DNA of 15,772 bases. Origin: Actinospica sp035712985 (GTDB lineage: Bacteria; Actinomycetota; Actinomycetes; Streptomycetales; Catenulisporaceae). The notes beneath the pieces were generated by a model, which worked only from the letters and a program-made list of their open reading frames with translations, ran no database searches and was not told the DNA's origin. Position 1 is the stretch's first letter. Every line of letters starts with the position of its first letter. Position numbers and translations under genes: made by a program. The stretch lies in contig DASTAE010000342.1 of NCBI GenBank assembly GCA_035712985.1, forward strand, positions 1-15,772, in the 5' to 3' direction. Shown piece after piece: positions 1 to 7,180 of the stretch.

Positions 1-31
1 GGTTCCCGCGCAGAGCCCCGCTTCGAAGCGC

Positions 32-51
32 GCGGCCGTCGGACCGGCCGC
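32..51 (-). terminator. Possible hairpin at the end of galK
   Basis: A 7-bp perfect GC stem (32-38 with 45-51, 6-nt loop) touches the galK stop codon at 51-53. A second small palindrome, CGCTTCGAAGCG, follows at 19-30. There is no U-tract on the minus strand, so this would be a U-less GC hairpin of the kind often seen in actinobacteria. Weak evidence, and the sequence is cut at the window edge. Confidence 0.35.
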
Positions 52-1226
52 TAGAGCACCTGGTACGCGCCGCGGTCGGCGATCACCGTGAACAGCTCGG
101 CCTGCGGCAGCGCCTCGGACACGGTCTCGGCGACCCGCTCCAGCCGCTCGGTGGACACCAGGGCGATCGCGCAGCCGCCGAAGCCGCCGCCGGTCATCCG
201 GGCGCCGTGCGCGCCGCCGCGCAGCGCCGCGTCCACCACGACGTCGAGCTCCGCGCAGGAGACCTCGAAGTCGTCGCGCAGCGAGACGTGCGAGGCGGTC
301 AGCAGCTCGCCGGCCGAGTTCAGCCGCGGGCCCTCGAGCGGGCCGAGCTGCAGCAGGCTGACGAAGCGGTTGACGCGGTCGTTCTCGGTCACCACGTGCC
401 GCACCCGGCGCAGATCCGTCTCGTTCAGCACGCTCGCGGCGCGATCGAGGTCCGCGAAGGTGATGTCGCGCAGCGCCGGGACGCCGAGCAGCTGCGCCGA
501 GCGCTCGCAGGCCGCGCGGCGGTCCGCGTAGCCGCTCTCGCCGTGCTGGTGCTGCACCTTCGTGTTCATCACCAGGATGGTCAGCCCGGCGTCGCCGAGG
601 GCGAAGGGGTGCACCGCTATGTCGAACGTGCGGGTGTCGATGTGCAGCACCGCGTCCGCCGCCCCGAAAGCCGAGGAGAGCTGGTCCAGCGGGCCGCAGG
701 GCACGTGCGCGTACTCGTTCTCCGCGTACTGCGAGAGCCGGGCCAGCTCGGACGGGGAGATCGGCTTGCCGGCCAGCGCGGCGAGCGCCAGTCCGGTCGA
801 GCACTCCAGCGCCGCCGAGGAGGACAGCCCGGAGCCCACCGGCACCCGTGAGGAGAAGGCCAGGTCGGCGCCCTTGAAGTCGGCCGGCAGCGCGCCCGCG
901 CCGATCAGCGCCCAGGCCACGCCCGCCGGGTAGTCGGCCCAGCCGGTCCGCTCGCCCGGGGCCAGCGCGGCCACCGGGACCTCGATCACGCCGGAGTCGC
1001 CCTGGCCGGAGACCATCCGCAGCACGCCGTCCAGCCGCGGCGCCGCGGCCACGGCCGTGTACCGGTCGATCGCCATCGGCAGCACGAAGCCCTCGTTGTA
1101 GTCGGTGTGCTCACCGATCACGTTCACCCGGCCGGGAGCCGCGAAGATCCCGGTCGGCGCCGCCGAGTAGACGGATTCGAAGATCTTCCTGGCCTCTTCC
1201 GCGGACTCCTGAGCGGCGATCGACAT
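51..1226 (-). CDS. galK: Galactokinase (GHMP kinase family)
   Basis: Phosphorylates alpha-D-galactose to galactose-1-phosphate with ATP, the first committed step of the Leloir pathway, in the cytosol. The 391-aa product has the usual family length. Visible motifs are the galactokinase signature GRVNVIGEHTDYNEG at about residues 32-46, the GHMP ATP-binding loop PVGSGLSSSAA at 129-139, a GPLDQ segment at 178-182 whose D181 sits where the catalytic Asp of the usual G-x-M-D-Q motif lies, and the C-terminal glycine-rich GGGFGG at 346-351. The ATG at 1226 is preceded by AAGGAG (1238-1243) 11 nt upstream. A reading frame runs further upstream into galT sequence, but that part is only a shadow of galT in another frame. 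It lies 47 nt downstream of galT and is probably cotranscribed with it. Pro-Leu in place of the commoner Gly/Ile-Met before the catalytic Asp is a mild deviation. Family assignment is very secure. Confidence 0.96.
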   Translation of the reverse strand: MSIAAQESAEEARKIFESVYSAAPTGIFAAPGRVNVIGEHTDYNEGFVLPMAIDRYTAVAAAPRLDGVLRMVSGQGDSGVIEVPVAALAPGERTGWADYPAGVAWALIGAGALPADFKGADLAFSSRVPVGSGLSSSAALECSTGLALAALAGKPISPSELARLSQYAENEYAHVPCGPLDQLSSAFGAADAVLHIDTRTFDIAVHPFALGDAGLTILVMNTKVQHQHGESGYADRRAACERSAQLLGVPALRDITFADLDRAASVLNETDLRRVRHVVTENDRVNRFVSLLQLGPLEGPRLNSAGELLTASHVSLRDDFEVSCAELDVVVDAALRGGAHGARMTGGGFGGCAIALVSTERLERVAETVSEALPQAELFTVIADRGAYQVL

Positions 1227-1273
1227 ATGCTGCTGTGCTCCTTCATCAGCTCCACCTTGCTGCAGCACAGTAT

Positions 1274-2332
1274 TCACCTTTCCGCGTTTCGGAGCGCAAG
1301 TGCCGCTTGTTCGGGCGTGGTGTCGCTGGCGAAGGCGCCCATCCCGGACTCGGCCCCGGCCAGGTACTTCAGCTTGCCGGGCGCGCGGCGCACGGTGAAG
1401 ATCTCGCAGTGCAGCGCGATCTCGGTCTCCGCGCCCGGCGCGCGCTTCGGCGCCTGGTGCCAGGCCGCGATGTACGGAGTGCGGTTGCGCGCACGGCCCT
1501 CCGGCGCCGGGAAGAGCCCGTCGAAGCGTCGCAGCAGGCTGAGGTAGATGGCGGGGAAGGACGCGCGCTGCGCGTCGCTGAGCGCCGTGAAGTCGGGCGT
1601 GCGGACCTTCGGGTAGAGGTGCGCCTCGTAGGGCCAGCGCGCGGCGTAGGGCGTGAAGGCGATCCAGTGCTCGTTCTCGTCCACGACCCGCTCGGCGGCG
1701 GACTCGCGCTCGACGAGGTCCTCGAACAGGTTCCTCCCCGTGCGCTCGCGGTAGGCGGCGGCCTGGGTGATCGCCCGGTCCATCTTCGGCGCGAGGTACG
1801 GGAAGGCGTAGATCTGCCCGTGCGGGTGCGCGAGGGTGACGCCGATCTCCTCGCCGCGGTTCTCGAACATGTAGACCTGGCGCACGTCCGGGCGGCCCAG
1901 CAGGTCCGCGGTCCGGTCGGTCCACGCCTCGAGCACCAGCGCCGCCTGCGCCTCGCTGAGCTCCGCGAAGGACTTGTCGTGCTCGGAGGTGAAGCAGACG
2001 ACCTCGCAGCGCCCGCCGTCCGGCCCGCCGAGCGAGGGGAAGCGGTTCTCGAACACCGCCACCTCGTAGTCCGGGGCGGGGATCTCGGTCAGCCGGTCGC
2101 CGTCGCTCGGGCAGAGCGGGCACTGGTCGGCCGGCGGCTTGTAGGTGCGGTTCTGCCGGTGCGCGGCGATGGCGATCCACTCGCCCTGCGCCTCGTCGTA
2201 GCGGGTCTCGGCGGCGCGGTGCATGGGCTCGAGCGGCCGCTTGTCGGCGTACTGCCCGCGCGCCTCGCCGTCGCCGGAGTCGTAATAGAACAGCTCCCGG
2301 CCGTCGGCCAGGGTGACCACCGTCTTTTTCAC
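1274..2332 (-). CDS. galT: Galactose-1-phosphate uridylyltransferase
   Basis: Transfers UMP from UDP-glucose to galactose-1-phosphate, giving UDP-galactose and glucose-1-phosphate; it acts right after GalK in the Leloir pathway. The 352-aa product matches class I GalT. Visible are the CPLC zinc pair (C71, C74), H118 within SEHDKS, and the active-site H-P-H-G-Q block with H169 as a further zinc ligand and H171 as the uridylylated nucleophile. The conserved NRFPSLGGPDGG and FENRGEEIGVTLAHPHGQ regions are intact. The GTG start at 2330-2332 has a GGAG five nt upstream. It is first in the galTK unit and divergent from the DeoR gene across 83 nt. UDP-glucose 4-epimerase (galE) is absent here and must be elsewhere for the pathway to run. 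Assignment is very secure. Confidence 0.96.
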   Translation of the reverse strand: MKKTVVTLADGRELFYYDSGDGEARGQYADKRPLEPMHRAAETRYDEAQGEWIAIAAHRQNRTYKPPADQCPLCPSDGDRLTEIPAPDYEVAVFENRFPSLGGPDGGRCEVVCFTSEHDKSFAELSEAQAALVLEAWTDRTADLLGRPDVRQVYMFENRGEEIGVTLAHPHGQIYAFPYLAPKMDRAITQAAAYRERTGRNLFEDLVERESAAERVVDENEHWIAFTPYAARWPYEAHLYPKVRTPDFTALSDAQRASFPAIYLSLLRRFDGLFPAPEGRARNRTPYIAAWHQAPKRAPGAETEIALHCEIFTVRRAPGKLKYLAGAESGMGAFASDTTPEQAALALRNAER

Positions 2333-2415
2333 TGCCGCTCCGCTCGATCGAGGTCCATCGCTACCTCATATTTAAACGCAGTCAAACGTAAACGCACAAG
2401 GGATAGCATAGTGGC
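2333..2415. promoter_or_regulatory. Divergent galT / deoR promoter region
   Basis: This 83-nt intergenic stretch is AT-rich compared with its surroundings and must carry promoters for both directions. Toward galT (minus strand) there is an AT-rich TTTAAATATGA block suited to a -10 region, and also TTGACT followed 16 nt later by TAGCGA. Toward deoR (plus strand) TAGCAT at 2404-2409 lies 6 nt before the GTG at 2416, which would make the deoR mRNA nearly leaderless. Exact boxes are inferred; the location is dictated by the gene arrangement. Confidence 0.6.
2374..2398. promoter_or_regulatory. Candidate DeoR operator (AAACG repeats)
   Basis: Three copies of AAACG start at 2374, 2384 and 2390, so their spacing is 10 and 6 nt. 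Short direct repeats next to the divergent promoter are typical operators for DeoR-family sugar repressors. The part TCAAACGTAAACGCACA (2382-2398) matches TCGAACGTGAACAAACA at 6695-6711, in the importer promoter, at 13 of 17 positions. Binding by the adjacent DeoR protein is inferred. Confidence 0.5.
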
Positions 2416-3228
2416 GTGACGCAGACTGACAGCGAACGCGGCCTGCTGGCCGGGCAACGGCGCGCCGCCATCGTGCGCGAGGTCCGCGAGCGCGGCGGGG
2501 TCCGGGTGACCGAACTCGTGGACCGCTTCCGGGTCTCCGATATGACGATCCGGCGCGACCTTGACGCGCTGGCCAGGGCCGGCCAACTGGAGAAGGTGCA
2601 CGGCGGCGCGGTCGCCGTCGGCGAGTCCAGCGCCTACGAGCCGGGCTTCGAGGCGAAGGCGGACCGGGACACCGCGCTCAAGGAGGCGATCGCCCAGGCG
2701 GCCGCCGCGCTCGTGGTCCCGGGCAGCGCGATCGCGCTCTCCGCAGGCACCACGACCTACGCGCTGGCCGGCCGGCTCACCGCCGTGCCCGGGCTCACCG
2801 TCGTGACCAACAGCATCCGGATCGCCGAGCGCTTCTACGCCGCGGCCAACCCGAACGGCGGCCCGGGGCCGACGGTCGTGCTGACCGGCGGCGTGCGGAC
2901 CCCGTCCGACGCGCTGGTCGGGCCGGTCGCGGACGCGGCGATCCGCAGCCTGCACTTCGACAGCGTGTTCCTCGGCAGCCACGGCATCTCCCCGGAGGCG
3001 GGCCTGTCCACCCCGAACCTGGCCGAGGCGGAGACGAACCGCGCGCTGGTGGCCTCGGCCCGCCGGGTGATCGCGGTGGCCGACCACACCAAGTGGGGGC
3101 TGACCGGCCTGGCCGGCTTCGCGCGGCTGTCCGACGTGGACCTGTGGATCACCGACTCCGGACTGCCCGAGGACTCCAGGGAGACCGCGGCCGAACTCGT
3201 CGGAGACCTGATGCTGGCAGAGGCCTGA
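2416..3228 (+). CDS. DeoR-family transcriptional repressor of sugar metabolism
   Basis: A 270-aa protein with the two-domain DeoR/GlpR layout. The N-terminal winged helix-turn-helix (about residues 15-65) carries the recognition-helix signature VSDMTIRRDLDAL followed by the conserved HGGA turn (62-65). The C-terminal DeoRC/ISOCOT-fold sensor domain has the phosphosugar-binding loop SAGTTT (109-114), TGG (157-159), the SHGISPEAGLSTPN segment, and VADHTKWG with D223, H224 and K226. Family members are usually repressors released by a phosphorylated sugar; galactose-1-phosphate or a related phosphosugar would fit here but is inferred. The start is the GTG at 2416. No good Shine-Dalgarno is visible and a -10-like TAGCAT lies just upstream. 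It is divergent from galT and convergent with the importer operon, and probably controls both and itself. Confidence 0.92.
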   Translation: MTQTDSERGLLAGQRRAAIVREVRERGGVRVTELVDRFRVSDMTIRRDLDALARAGQLEKVHGGAVAVGESSAYEPGFEAKADRDTALKEAIAQAAAALVVPGSAIALSAGTTTYALAGRLTAVPGLTVVTNSIRIAERFYAAANPNGGPGPTVVLTGGVRTPSDALVGPVADAAIRSLHFDSVFLGSHGISPEAGLSTPNLAEAETNRALVASARRVIAVADHTKWGLTGLAGFARLSDVDLWITDSGLPEDSRETAAELVGDLMLAEA

Positions 3229-3253
3229 GCGGCCCCTGCCAGCGCGCCGGCAC

Positions 3254-3287
3254 CACCCTCGGCTAGCCCTTGTTGGCGCCGAGGGTG
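3254..3287. terminator. Bidirectional terminator between deoR and the importer operon
   Basis: A perfect 10-bp stem, CACCCTCGGC (3254-3263) with GCCGAGGGTG (3278-3287) and a 14-nt loop, lies where the convergent deoR and importer transcription units meet. Its right arm and loop are within the last codons and stop of the permease gene. No clear U-tract follows on either strand. Confidence 0.55.
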
Positions 3288-4189
3288 AGGCCCGACACGA
3301 ACTGCTTCTGCAGCGCGAAGAACACCACCAACGTGGGGATCGCCACGATCATCGAGGCCGCCGCGATCAGGTTGTTGTCGGTGAAGAACTGCCCCGTGAG
3401 GTTGTTCAGCGCCGCCGTGATCGGCCGGTTGGAGCCGGTCTGCATCAGCACCGTGGCCCAGAAGAAGTCGTTGTAGATCCAGGTGAACTCGAGCGTGGCC
3501 AGCGCGGCGAGGGCGGGTCGGCACAGCGGCAGCACGACCTGCCAGTACTGCCGCCACTCCGAGGCCCCGTCCACCCGCGCCGCCTCGGTGATCTCGTGCG
3601 GGATCGTGCGCATGAAGTTGGAGAGCACGAACACGCAGAAACCGGTCTGGAACGCGACGTGGATCAGGATCAGGCCGAAGAACGAGTCGTCCAGGTGCCC
3701 GGAGTCCGAGAGCCAGCCCGGCAGCGGGATGGTGATGTAGAGCTTGTAGAGCGGCGTGATGATCGCCTGCTGCGGGAGCAGGTTGCCCGCGGTGAAGATC
3801 ATCAGCATCAGCAGGTTGAACTTGAAGCTGTGCCGCGCCACGACGAAGGCCACCATGCTCGCCAGCCACAGCGTGATCAGCAGCGCCGGGATGGTGATGA
3901 TCGCCGAGTTCTTGAAGTACAGCGGGAGATCCGCCTCGTTCCAGGCGTTCATGAAGTTGGTGAGGTTGTAGTGCCCGCCGACCGAGACGTAGCCGTCCTT
4001 CGCCGTGTCCGCGTAGGGGCGCAGCGAGGTGTAGAGCGCGTAGAGGATCGGCGCGATCCACACGACGCACGTGGCGATCAGGAAGGCGTGCAGGAACGCG
4101 CGCGCGGGCCGCAGCCGGCGCCTGCGCGGGGGCGTCGGTCCGCTCTCCGTGGCGGGGGCCTGGTTTCCGGTGAACGTCGCGGTGGTCAC
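3263..4189 (-). CDS. Carbohydrate ABC transporter permease (CUT1, MalG-like)
   Basis: Inner-membrane permease of a binding-protein-dependent sugar importer, 308 aa. After a basic, Pro-rich cytoplasmic N-terminus (PPRRRRLRPAR) come about six hydrophobic segments, beginning near residue 29. The EAA loop that docks the ATPase starts at E202 (EAARVDGASEW...LPLCRPALA), the BPD_transp_1 hallmark. The C-terminus ends soon after the last helix, as in MalG-type subunits. The GTG start at 4189 shares the sequence GTGA with the TGA stop of the upstream permease gene (4-nt overlap), implying translational coupling; GGAAGGA lies about 9 nt upstream. A longer frame through the preceding gene is only a shadow. 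The partner permease and binding protein are upstream in the operon. No ATPase gene is present, as is usual for actinobacterial CUT1 systems served by MsiK. The exact substrate cannot be read from sequence. Confidence 0.93.
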   Translation of the reverse strand: MTTATFTGNQAPATESGPTPPRRRRLRPARAFLHAFLIATCVVWIAPILYALYTSLRPYADTAKDGYVSVGGHYNLTNFMNAWNEADLPLYFKNSAIITIPALLITLWLASMVAFVVARHSFKFNLLMLMIFTAGNLLPQQAIITPLYKLYITIPLPGWLSDSGHLDDSFFGLILIHVAFQTGFCVFVLSNFMRTIPHEITEAARVDGASEWRQYWQVVLPLCRPALAALATLEFTWIYNDFFWATVLMQTGSNRPITAALNNLTGQFFTDNNLIAAASMIVAIPTLVVFFALQKQFVSGLTLGANKG

Positions 4190-5142
4190 GGGCGGCTGTC
4201 CTTCCGGAAGGTCGTGTACACGTACGGCAGTACGAACGCGAGCGAGATCACCAGCAGGATCGTGGCCAGCGCGGAGCCGAAGCCGATCCGGCTCGTCTCG
4301 CCGATGATGTTCGCGGTGATCAGGGTCGACAGCAGCTCGAGGCCGTTCGTGCCCTGGTTGATGATGTAGACGATGTCGAAGGCGCGCAGCGACTCGATCA
4401 CCGTCACGACCACGACCACGATGTTGATCGGCCGCAGCGCGGGCCAGACCACGTGCCGGAAGGACTGCCACTCGTTCGCCCCGTCGAGCGACGCGGCCTC
4501 CTGCAGAGAGGGGTCGACCGACTTGAGCCCGGCGAGGAACAGGATCATCACGTAGCCGGTCTGCCGCCAGCAGGCCATGATCAGCACGGCCCAGATGTTG
4601 AGGTTCGAGTTGCCCAGCCAGTCGATCAGGTTGCTCTGCCCCGCATGCCCGGTCAGGTTGTTGACCAGGCCCTGCGTCGGCGAGAAGACCAGTTCGGTCA
4701 TGAACCCGACCAGCGCGAGCGAGAGCACCACCGGCAGGAACAGGATCGACTGGTAGATCCGCGAGCCGCGCAGCTGCTTGTTGAGCTGGTGGGCGAGGAA
4801 GAGCCCGAAGGGCGCCGGGATCACGAAGAACACGACCAGCCAGAGCAGGTTGTGCTCGATGGCCGGCGGGAACTGCGGATAGATCGTGAAGATGATCCGG
4901 TAGTTCTGCACGCCGGCGGGCTTCATGTCGGACAGGCCGCCGATGCCGGTCCAGTTGAAGAAGGACAGGGCGACGGTGGCGAGCGCGGGCAGCCAGACGA
5001 AGGCCAGCGAGAGCAGCAGCGGCACGCCGCCCATGAGGGTCAGGGCGGCCCGGTCGCGCGCCGTGTAGCGCTTGAGCCGCTTATTGCGGCGCGGCTGGGG
5101 GCGCGGCTGGGACTGGGGCTGGGAAAGCGTCGTTACAGCCAA
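4186..5142 (-). CDS. Carbohydrate ABC transporter permease (CUT1, MalF-like)
   Basis: The second permease subunit of the same importer, 318 aa, with about six transmembrane segments; the first spans roughly residues 34-57. The EAA loop begins at E215 (EAASLDGANEW...WPALRPI). The N-terminus is a low-complexity Gln/Pro/Arg stretch (QPQSQPRPQPRR) encoded by degenerate GGCTGG-type repeats. The start is taken as TTG at 5140-5142: an in-frame stop lies three codons upstream, GAAGGA is about 12 nt upstream, and no ATG or GTG occurs in frame before the first helix. The start is less certain than the family. It overlaps the following permease gene by 4 nt and lies 75 nt downstream of the binding-protein gene, with a large palindrome in that gap. 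Confidence 0.92.
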   Translation of the reverse strand: MAVTTLSQPQSQPRPQPRRNKRLKRYTARDRAALTLMGGVPLLLSLAFVWLPALATVALSFFNWTGIGGLSDMKPAGVQNYRIIFTIYPQFPPAIEHNLLWLVVFFVIPAPFGLFLAHQLNKQLRGSRIYQSILFLPVVLSLALVGFMTELVFSPTQGLVNNLTGHAGQSNLIDWLGNSNLNIWAVLIMACWRQTGYVMILFLAGLKSVDPSLQEAASLDGANEWQSFRHVVWPALRPINIVVVVVTVIESLRAFDIVYIINQGTNGLELLSTLITANIIGETSRIGFGSALATILLVISLAFVLPYVYTTFRKDSRP

Positions 5143-5164
5143 AGCGATTCACATTCCTTCCACG

Positions 5165-5202
5165 CCGGTATCCCCGCGGGCGCGCGCCCGCGGGGATACC
5201 GG
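5165..5202. repeat. Perfect 38-bp palindrome inside the importer operon
   Basis: Positions 5165-5202 form an uninterrupted inverted repeat, 19 bases pairing with 19 about a centre at 5183/5184. In RNA it would fold into a very stable GC-rich hairpin. It sits between the binding-protein stop and the first permease start, with no U-tract after it. In sugar importer operons such hairpins commonly protect the binding-protein mRNA or partly terminate transcription, giving more binding protein than permease. The structure is certain; the role is inferred. Confidence 0.85.
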
Positions 5203-5217
5203 TCATTGGGGCCGTAC

Positions 5218-6537
5218 TCAGCCGTTGGTCGCCCAGATGGTCTTGGCCTGCGCGTCGACGTTGCTCAGGATCGAGGAGACCTCGCCGGGGTTGGACAGGA
5301 ACTTCTGGATCGCCGGGAGCATCACCGGGTCGGCGAAGCTCGGCAGCGTGTCCCGGTCCATGAACTGCGACAGGTGCTTCGCCGAGCTGATCAGCGAGAT
5401 CGCGGCGGTCTGCGGCTTGGTGTACTTGCTGGTGTCCACGCCCGAGGCGGTCGCGATGTCGGCCGGGTTCGAGCCGAGCCAGACCTGCTGCGCGGTGGCC
5501 GTGCCGAGGTACTCGAGCAGCTTCGAGGCGCCCGCGGAGTTCTTCGGCGACTTCGCCACCATGAACCCGTCGATCGGGGCCTCCACCGAGTCCTGGCCGT
5601 AGGTCGGGTTGATCTCCGGGAAGGCGAAGAACCCGAGGTCGTCCGCGTTCGAGCCGGTGAAGATCGTGCCGATCTGGTCGAGGCCGAGGACCATCATCCC
5701 GGCCTGCTTGTTCAGGATCTGGTTCGCGCCCTCCTGCCAGGTCAGGCCCAGGAAGCCGGGGGAGTAGTAAGGGATCAGCTGCTTCCACTGGTCGAACACC
5801 GCGGCGACCTGCGGGGTGTTCCAGCCCTGCCCCGTGCGCATCAGGTTGATGTGCGACTCGTAGCCGTTCATGCGCATGTTCAGGTAGTCGAAGGTGCCCA
5901 TCGCGGGCCAGCCGTCCTTGTCGGTGAAGGCGATCGGGATCAGCCCGTCCGTCTTCATCTTCTTGGCCAGCGCGATGTAGTCGTCCCAGGTGGTCGGCGC
6001 CGTGTACCCCTTCGAGGCCCACAGGCTCTTGCTGTAGAACACGGCCCACGGGTAGTAGTCGAAGGGCACGAAGTAGTAGTTGCCGTCCGCGCCCTTGGAC
6101 TGCGCCTTCATGGCGTCGCTGAACGAGCCGCCTATCTTGGCCCACACGTCGTTGACGTTGGAGACCAGGCCCTGCCCGGCGAAGTACTGCATGCGCTCGC
6201 CGGCGAACCAGTTGAACACGTCCTGCGGGTTGCCCTGCAGATAGGTGGTGATGTTCTGCTGGAAGGTGTTGTGGTCGACCCAGTTGACGTTGATGGTCAA
6301 CCCGGTCGCCTGCTTGGCCGCCGCGAACAGCGTCTGGTAGGCGCCCTTCGGTTCCGGCACCGCCGCGTTCGAGCCGAAGGACACGACCGAGCCGGCCTCT
6401 CCTCCGCCCGACTTCGAGGACGAACATGCGGCCAGGGTGGGGAGCGCCGCCACGCCCGCGGCTGCCAGTGCCCCCTTGAGCAGCGAGCGCCGGCCGAACA
6501 CGGGGTTGGTGGGTGAAGCTGTGTTGTGCGAAGTCAC
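5218..6537 (-). CDS. Sugar ABC transporter substrate-binding lipoprotein (CUT1)
   Basis: Extracytoplasmic solute-binding protein of the importer, 439 aa, the usual size for this class. The N-terminus combines a twin-arginine motif (GRRSLLK, residues 15-21), a hydrophobic stretch and a lipobox L35-A36-A37-C38, so it is probably exported by Tat and lipid-anchored at C38. A flexible SSSKSGGGEAG linker follows. The mature part is MalE-like with many aromatic residues (NWFAGERMQYF, FVPFDYYPWAVFY, GLTWQEGANQ) suited to stacking on sugar rings. The GTG start at 6537 has GGAGG six nt upstream. It is first in the operon before both permeases. The candidate operator in its promoter and the neighbouring galTK and deoR genes suggest galactose or a galactoside as ligand; that is inference, and other oligosaccharides remain possible. 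Confidence 0.93.
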   Translation of the reverse strand: MTSHNTASPTNPVFGRRSLLKGALAAAGVAALPTLAACSSSKSGGGEAGSVVSFGSNAAVPEPKGAYQTLFAAAKQATGLTINVNWVDHNTFQQNITTYLQGNPQDVFNWFAGERMQYFAGQGLVSNVNDVWAKIGGSFSDAMKAQSKGADGNYYFVPFDYYPWAVFYSKSLWASKGYTAPTTWDDYIALAKKMKTDGLIPIAFTDKDGWPAMGTFDYLNMRMNGYESHINLMRTGQGWNTPQVAAVFDQWKQLIPYYSPGFLGLTWQEGANQILNKQAGMMVLGLDQIGTIFTGSNADDLGFFAFPEINPTYGQDSVEAPIDGFMVAKSPKNSAGASKLLEYLGTATAQQVWLGSNPADIATASGVDTSKYTKPQTAAISLISSAKHLSQFMDRDTLPSFADPVMLPAIQKFLSNPGEVSSILSNVDAQAKTIWATNG

Positions 6538-6640
6538 GAGCTGCCTCCAGTTGCGTCTTTGCGGATGGAGTCAGGCGGCGCGCAGCGGTGGTGGTCCGTG
6601 GTGGGCGCGCCCCGCCCGGGTCTCGGACCTGCCCCGGAAT

Positions 6641-6659
6641 CCGCCGGAAGCCCCGGCGG
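6641..6659 (-). other. Hairpin in the 5' leader of the importer mRNA
   Basis: CCGCCGG (6641-6647) pairs with CCGGCGG (6653-6659) around a 5-nt loop, about 104 nt upstream of the binding-protein start and just downstream of the inferred transcription start. It may stabilise the 5' end of the mRNA. In such GC-rich DNA a 7-bp stem can also arise by chance. Confidence 0.3.
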
Positions 6660-6678
6660 AAGTCCCCGACAAGCCCGA

Positions 6679-6708
6679 ACTATTGCAGTGATTTTCGAAC
6701 GTGAACAA
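6679..6708 (-). promoter_or_regulatory. Candidate promoter of the sugar importer operon
   Basis: On the minus strand TTGTTC (6703-6708) is followed after 18 nt by AATAGT (6679-6684), which resembles a -35/-10 pair. Transcription would start near 6672, giving a 5' leader of about 135 nt. The segment is clearly AT-richer than the flanks, and the candidate operator at 6695-6711 overlaps the -35 box and spacer, a position suited to repression. The hexamers are imperfect. Confidence 0.4.
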
Positions 6709-6711
6709 ACA
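6695..6711. promoter_or_regulatory. Candidate DeoR operator in the importer promoter
   Basis: TCGAACGTGAACAAACA shares 13 of 17 positions, without gaps, with TCAAACGTAAACGCACA at 2382-2398 beside the deoR and galT promoters. Both are in the same orientation relative to the minus-strand genes they precede (galT and the binding-protein gene). This suggests one repressor acts at both places. Found by eye, not by a statistical search. Confidence 0.45.
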
Positions 6712-7021
6712 GCGATAGCTGGCAGCCAACCCGCCACTGTCAGCGTTGTCAAGGACTCTTATTCAAACTGCAACCTGAATCAGTGCTGTACCTTGGCGGG
6801 TCGACGCGTTGTTCTGCGGGGATGCGCAGGCGACGGGTTCAAACATTATCTGACGGGGCGTCGAGGGGCGGACTGTGGGGTTGTGGGCGGGTCCCGGGGG
6901 CGGGCTGTGCGGTCGGCGGTTCACCGACGACGCCTGCCGCCGAGGCGCCGCCGTCCGGAATCACGAACCCAGGCTTGGCCGGGAAGCGCAGGACTCTCCC
7001 GCCCGAGGGGGAGCGGCGGCG

Positions 7022-7180
7022 GATCGCGAGCACCTCTTCGCGGCCCTCGTCTTCCGCTGTTCGGTCTCAGCGGAGCAGGCCTGCGGGCCGCGGATCGCCG
7101 ACATCAACCCCTGGTCGATCACCGCGCGCAACACCCTGGTCAGGGCCTCGCCGCAAACGAAAGGTTCCGGTCGACGTTGA
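7022..7180 (+). pseudogene. Possible remnant of a protein-coding gene
   Basis: From 7022 to about 7156 one plus-strand frame has balanced amino-acid composition (for example EHLFAALVFRC and RIADINPWSITARNTLVRA) and about nine in ten codons ending in G or C, like true genes here. Before and after, the same frame loses this character, and it stops at 7178-7180 inside a hairpin. No good start or ribosome binding site fits. It looks like an internal piece of a decayed gene. The family is not recognised. A chance coding-like stretch is also possible. Confidence 0.25.

Noticed and set aside
19..30. CGCTTCGAAGCG near the left edge shares the core CTTCGAAG with the palindrome at 7604-7615
   Set aside because: An 8-bp palindromic core with two occurrences and no shared flanks is readily explained by chance.
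51..2180. A 709-codon minus-strand open frame spanning galT and galK, as if they were fused
   Set aside because: Its first half reads galT in the wrong frame, giving Arg/Ala/Gly-rich noise. Only the part from 1226 is galK. The genes are separate, with 47 nt between them.
4453..6516. A 687-codon plus-strand frame opposite the importer genes
   Set aside because: Its translation is Arg/Val/Glu/Gly/His-rich shadow sequence, while the minus strand carries clear permease and lipoprotein motifs. Such long antisense frames are expected in high-GC DNA.
6747..6752. A perfect minus-strand TTGACA as the importer -35 box
   Set aside because: No acceptable -10 lies 16-19 nt downstream (TTGGCT at 17). The pair at 6679-6708 fits better and coincides with the motif shared with galT/deoR.
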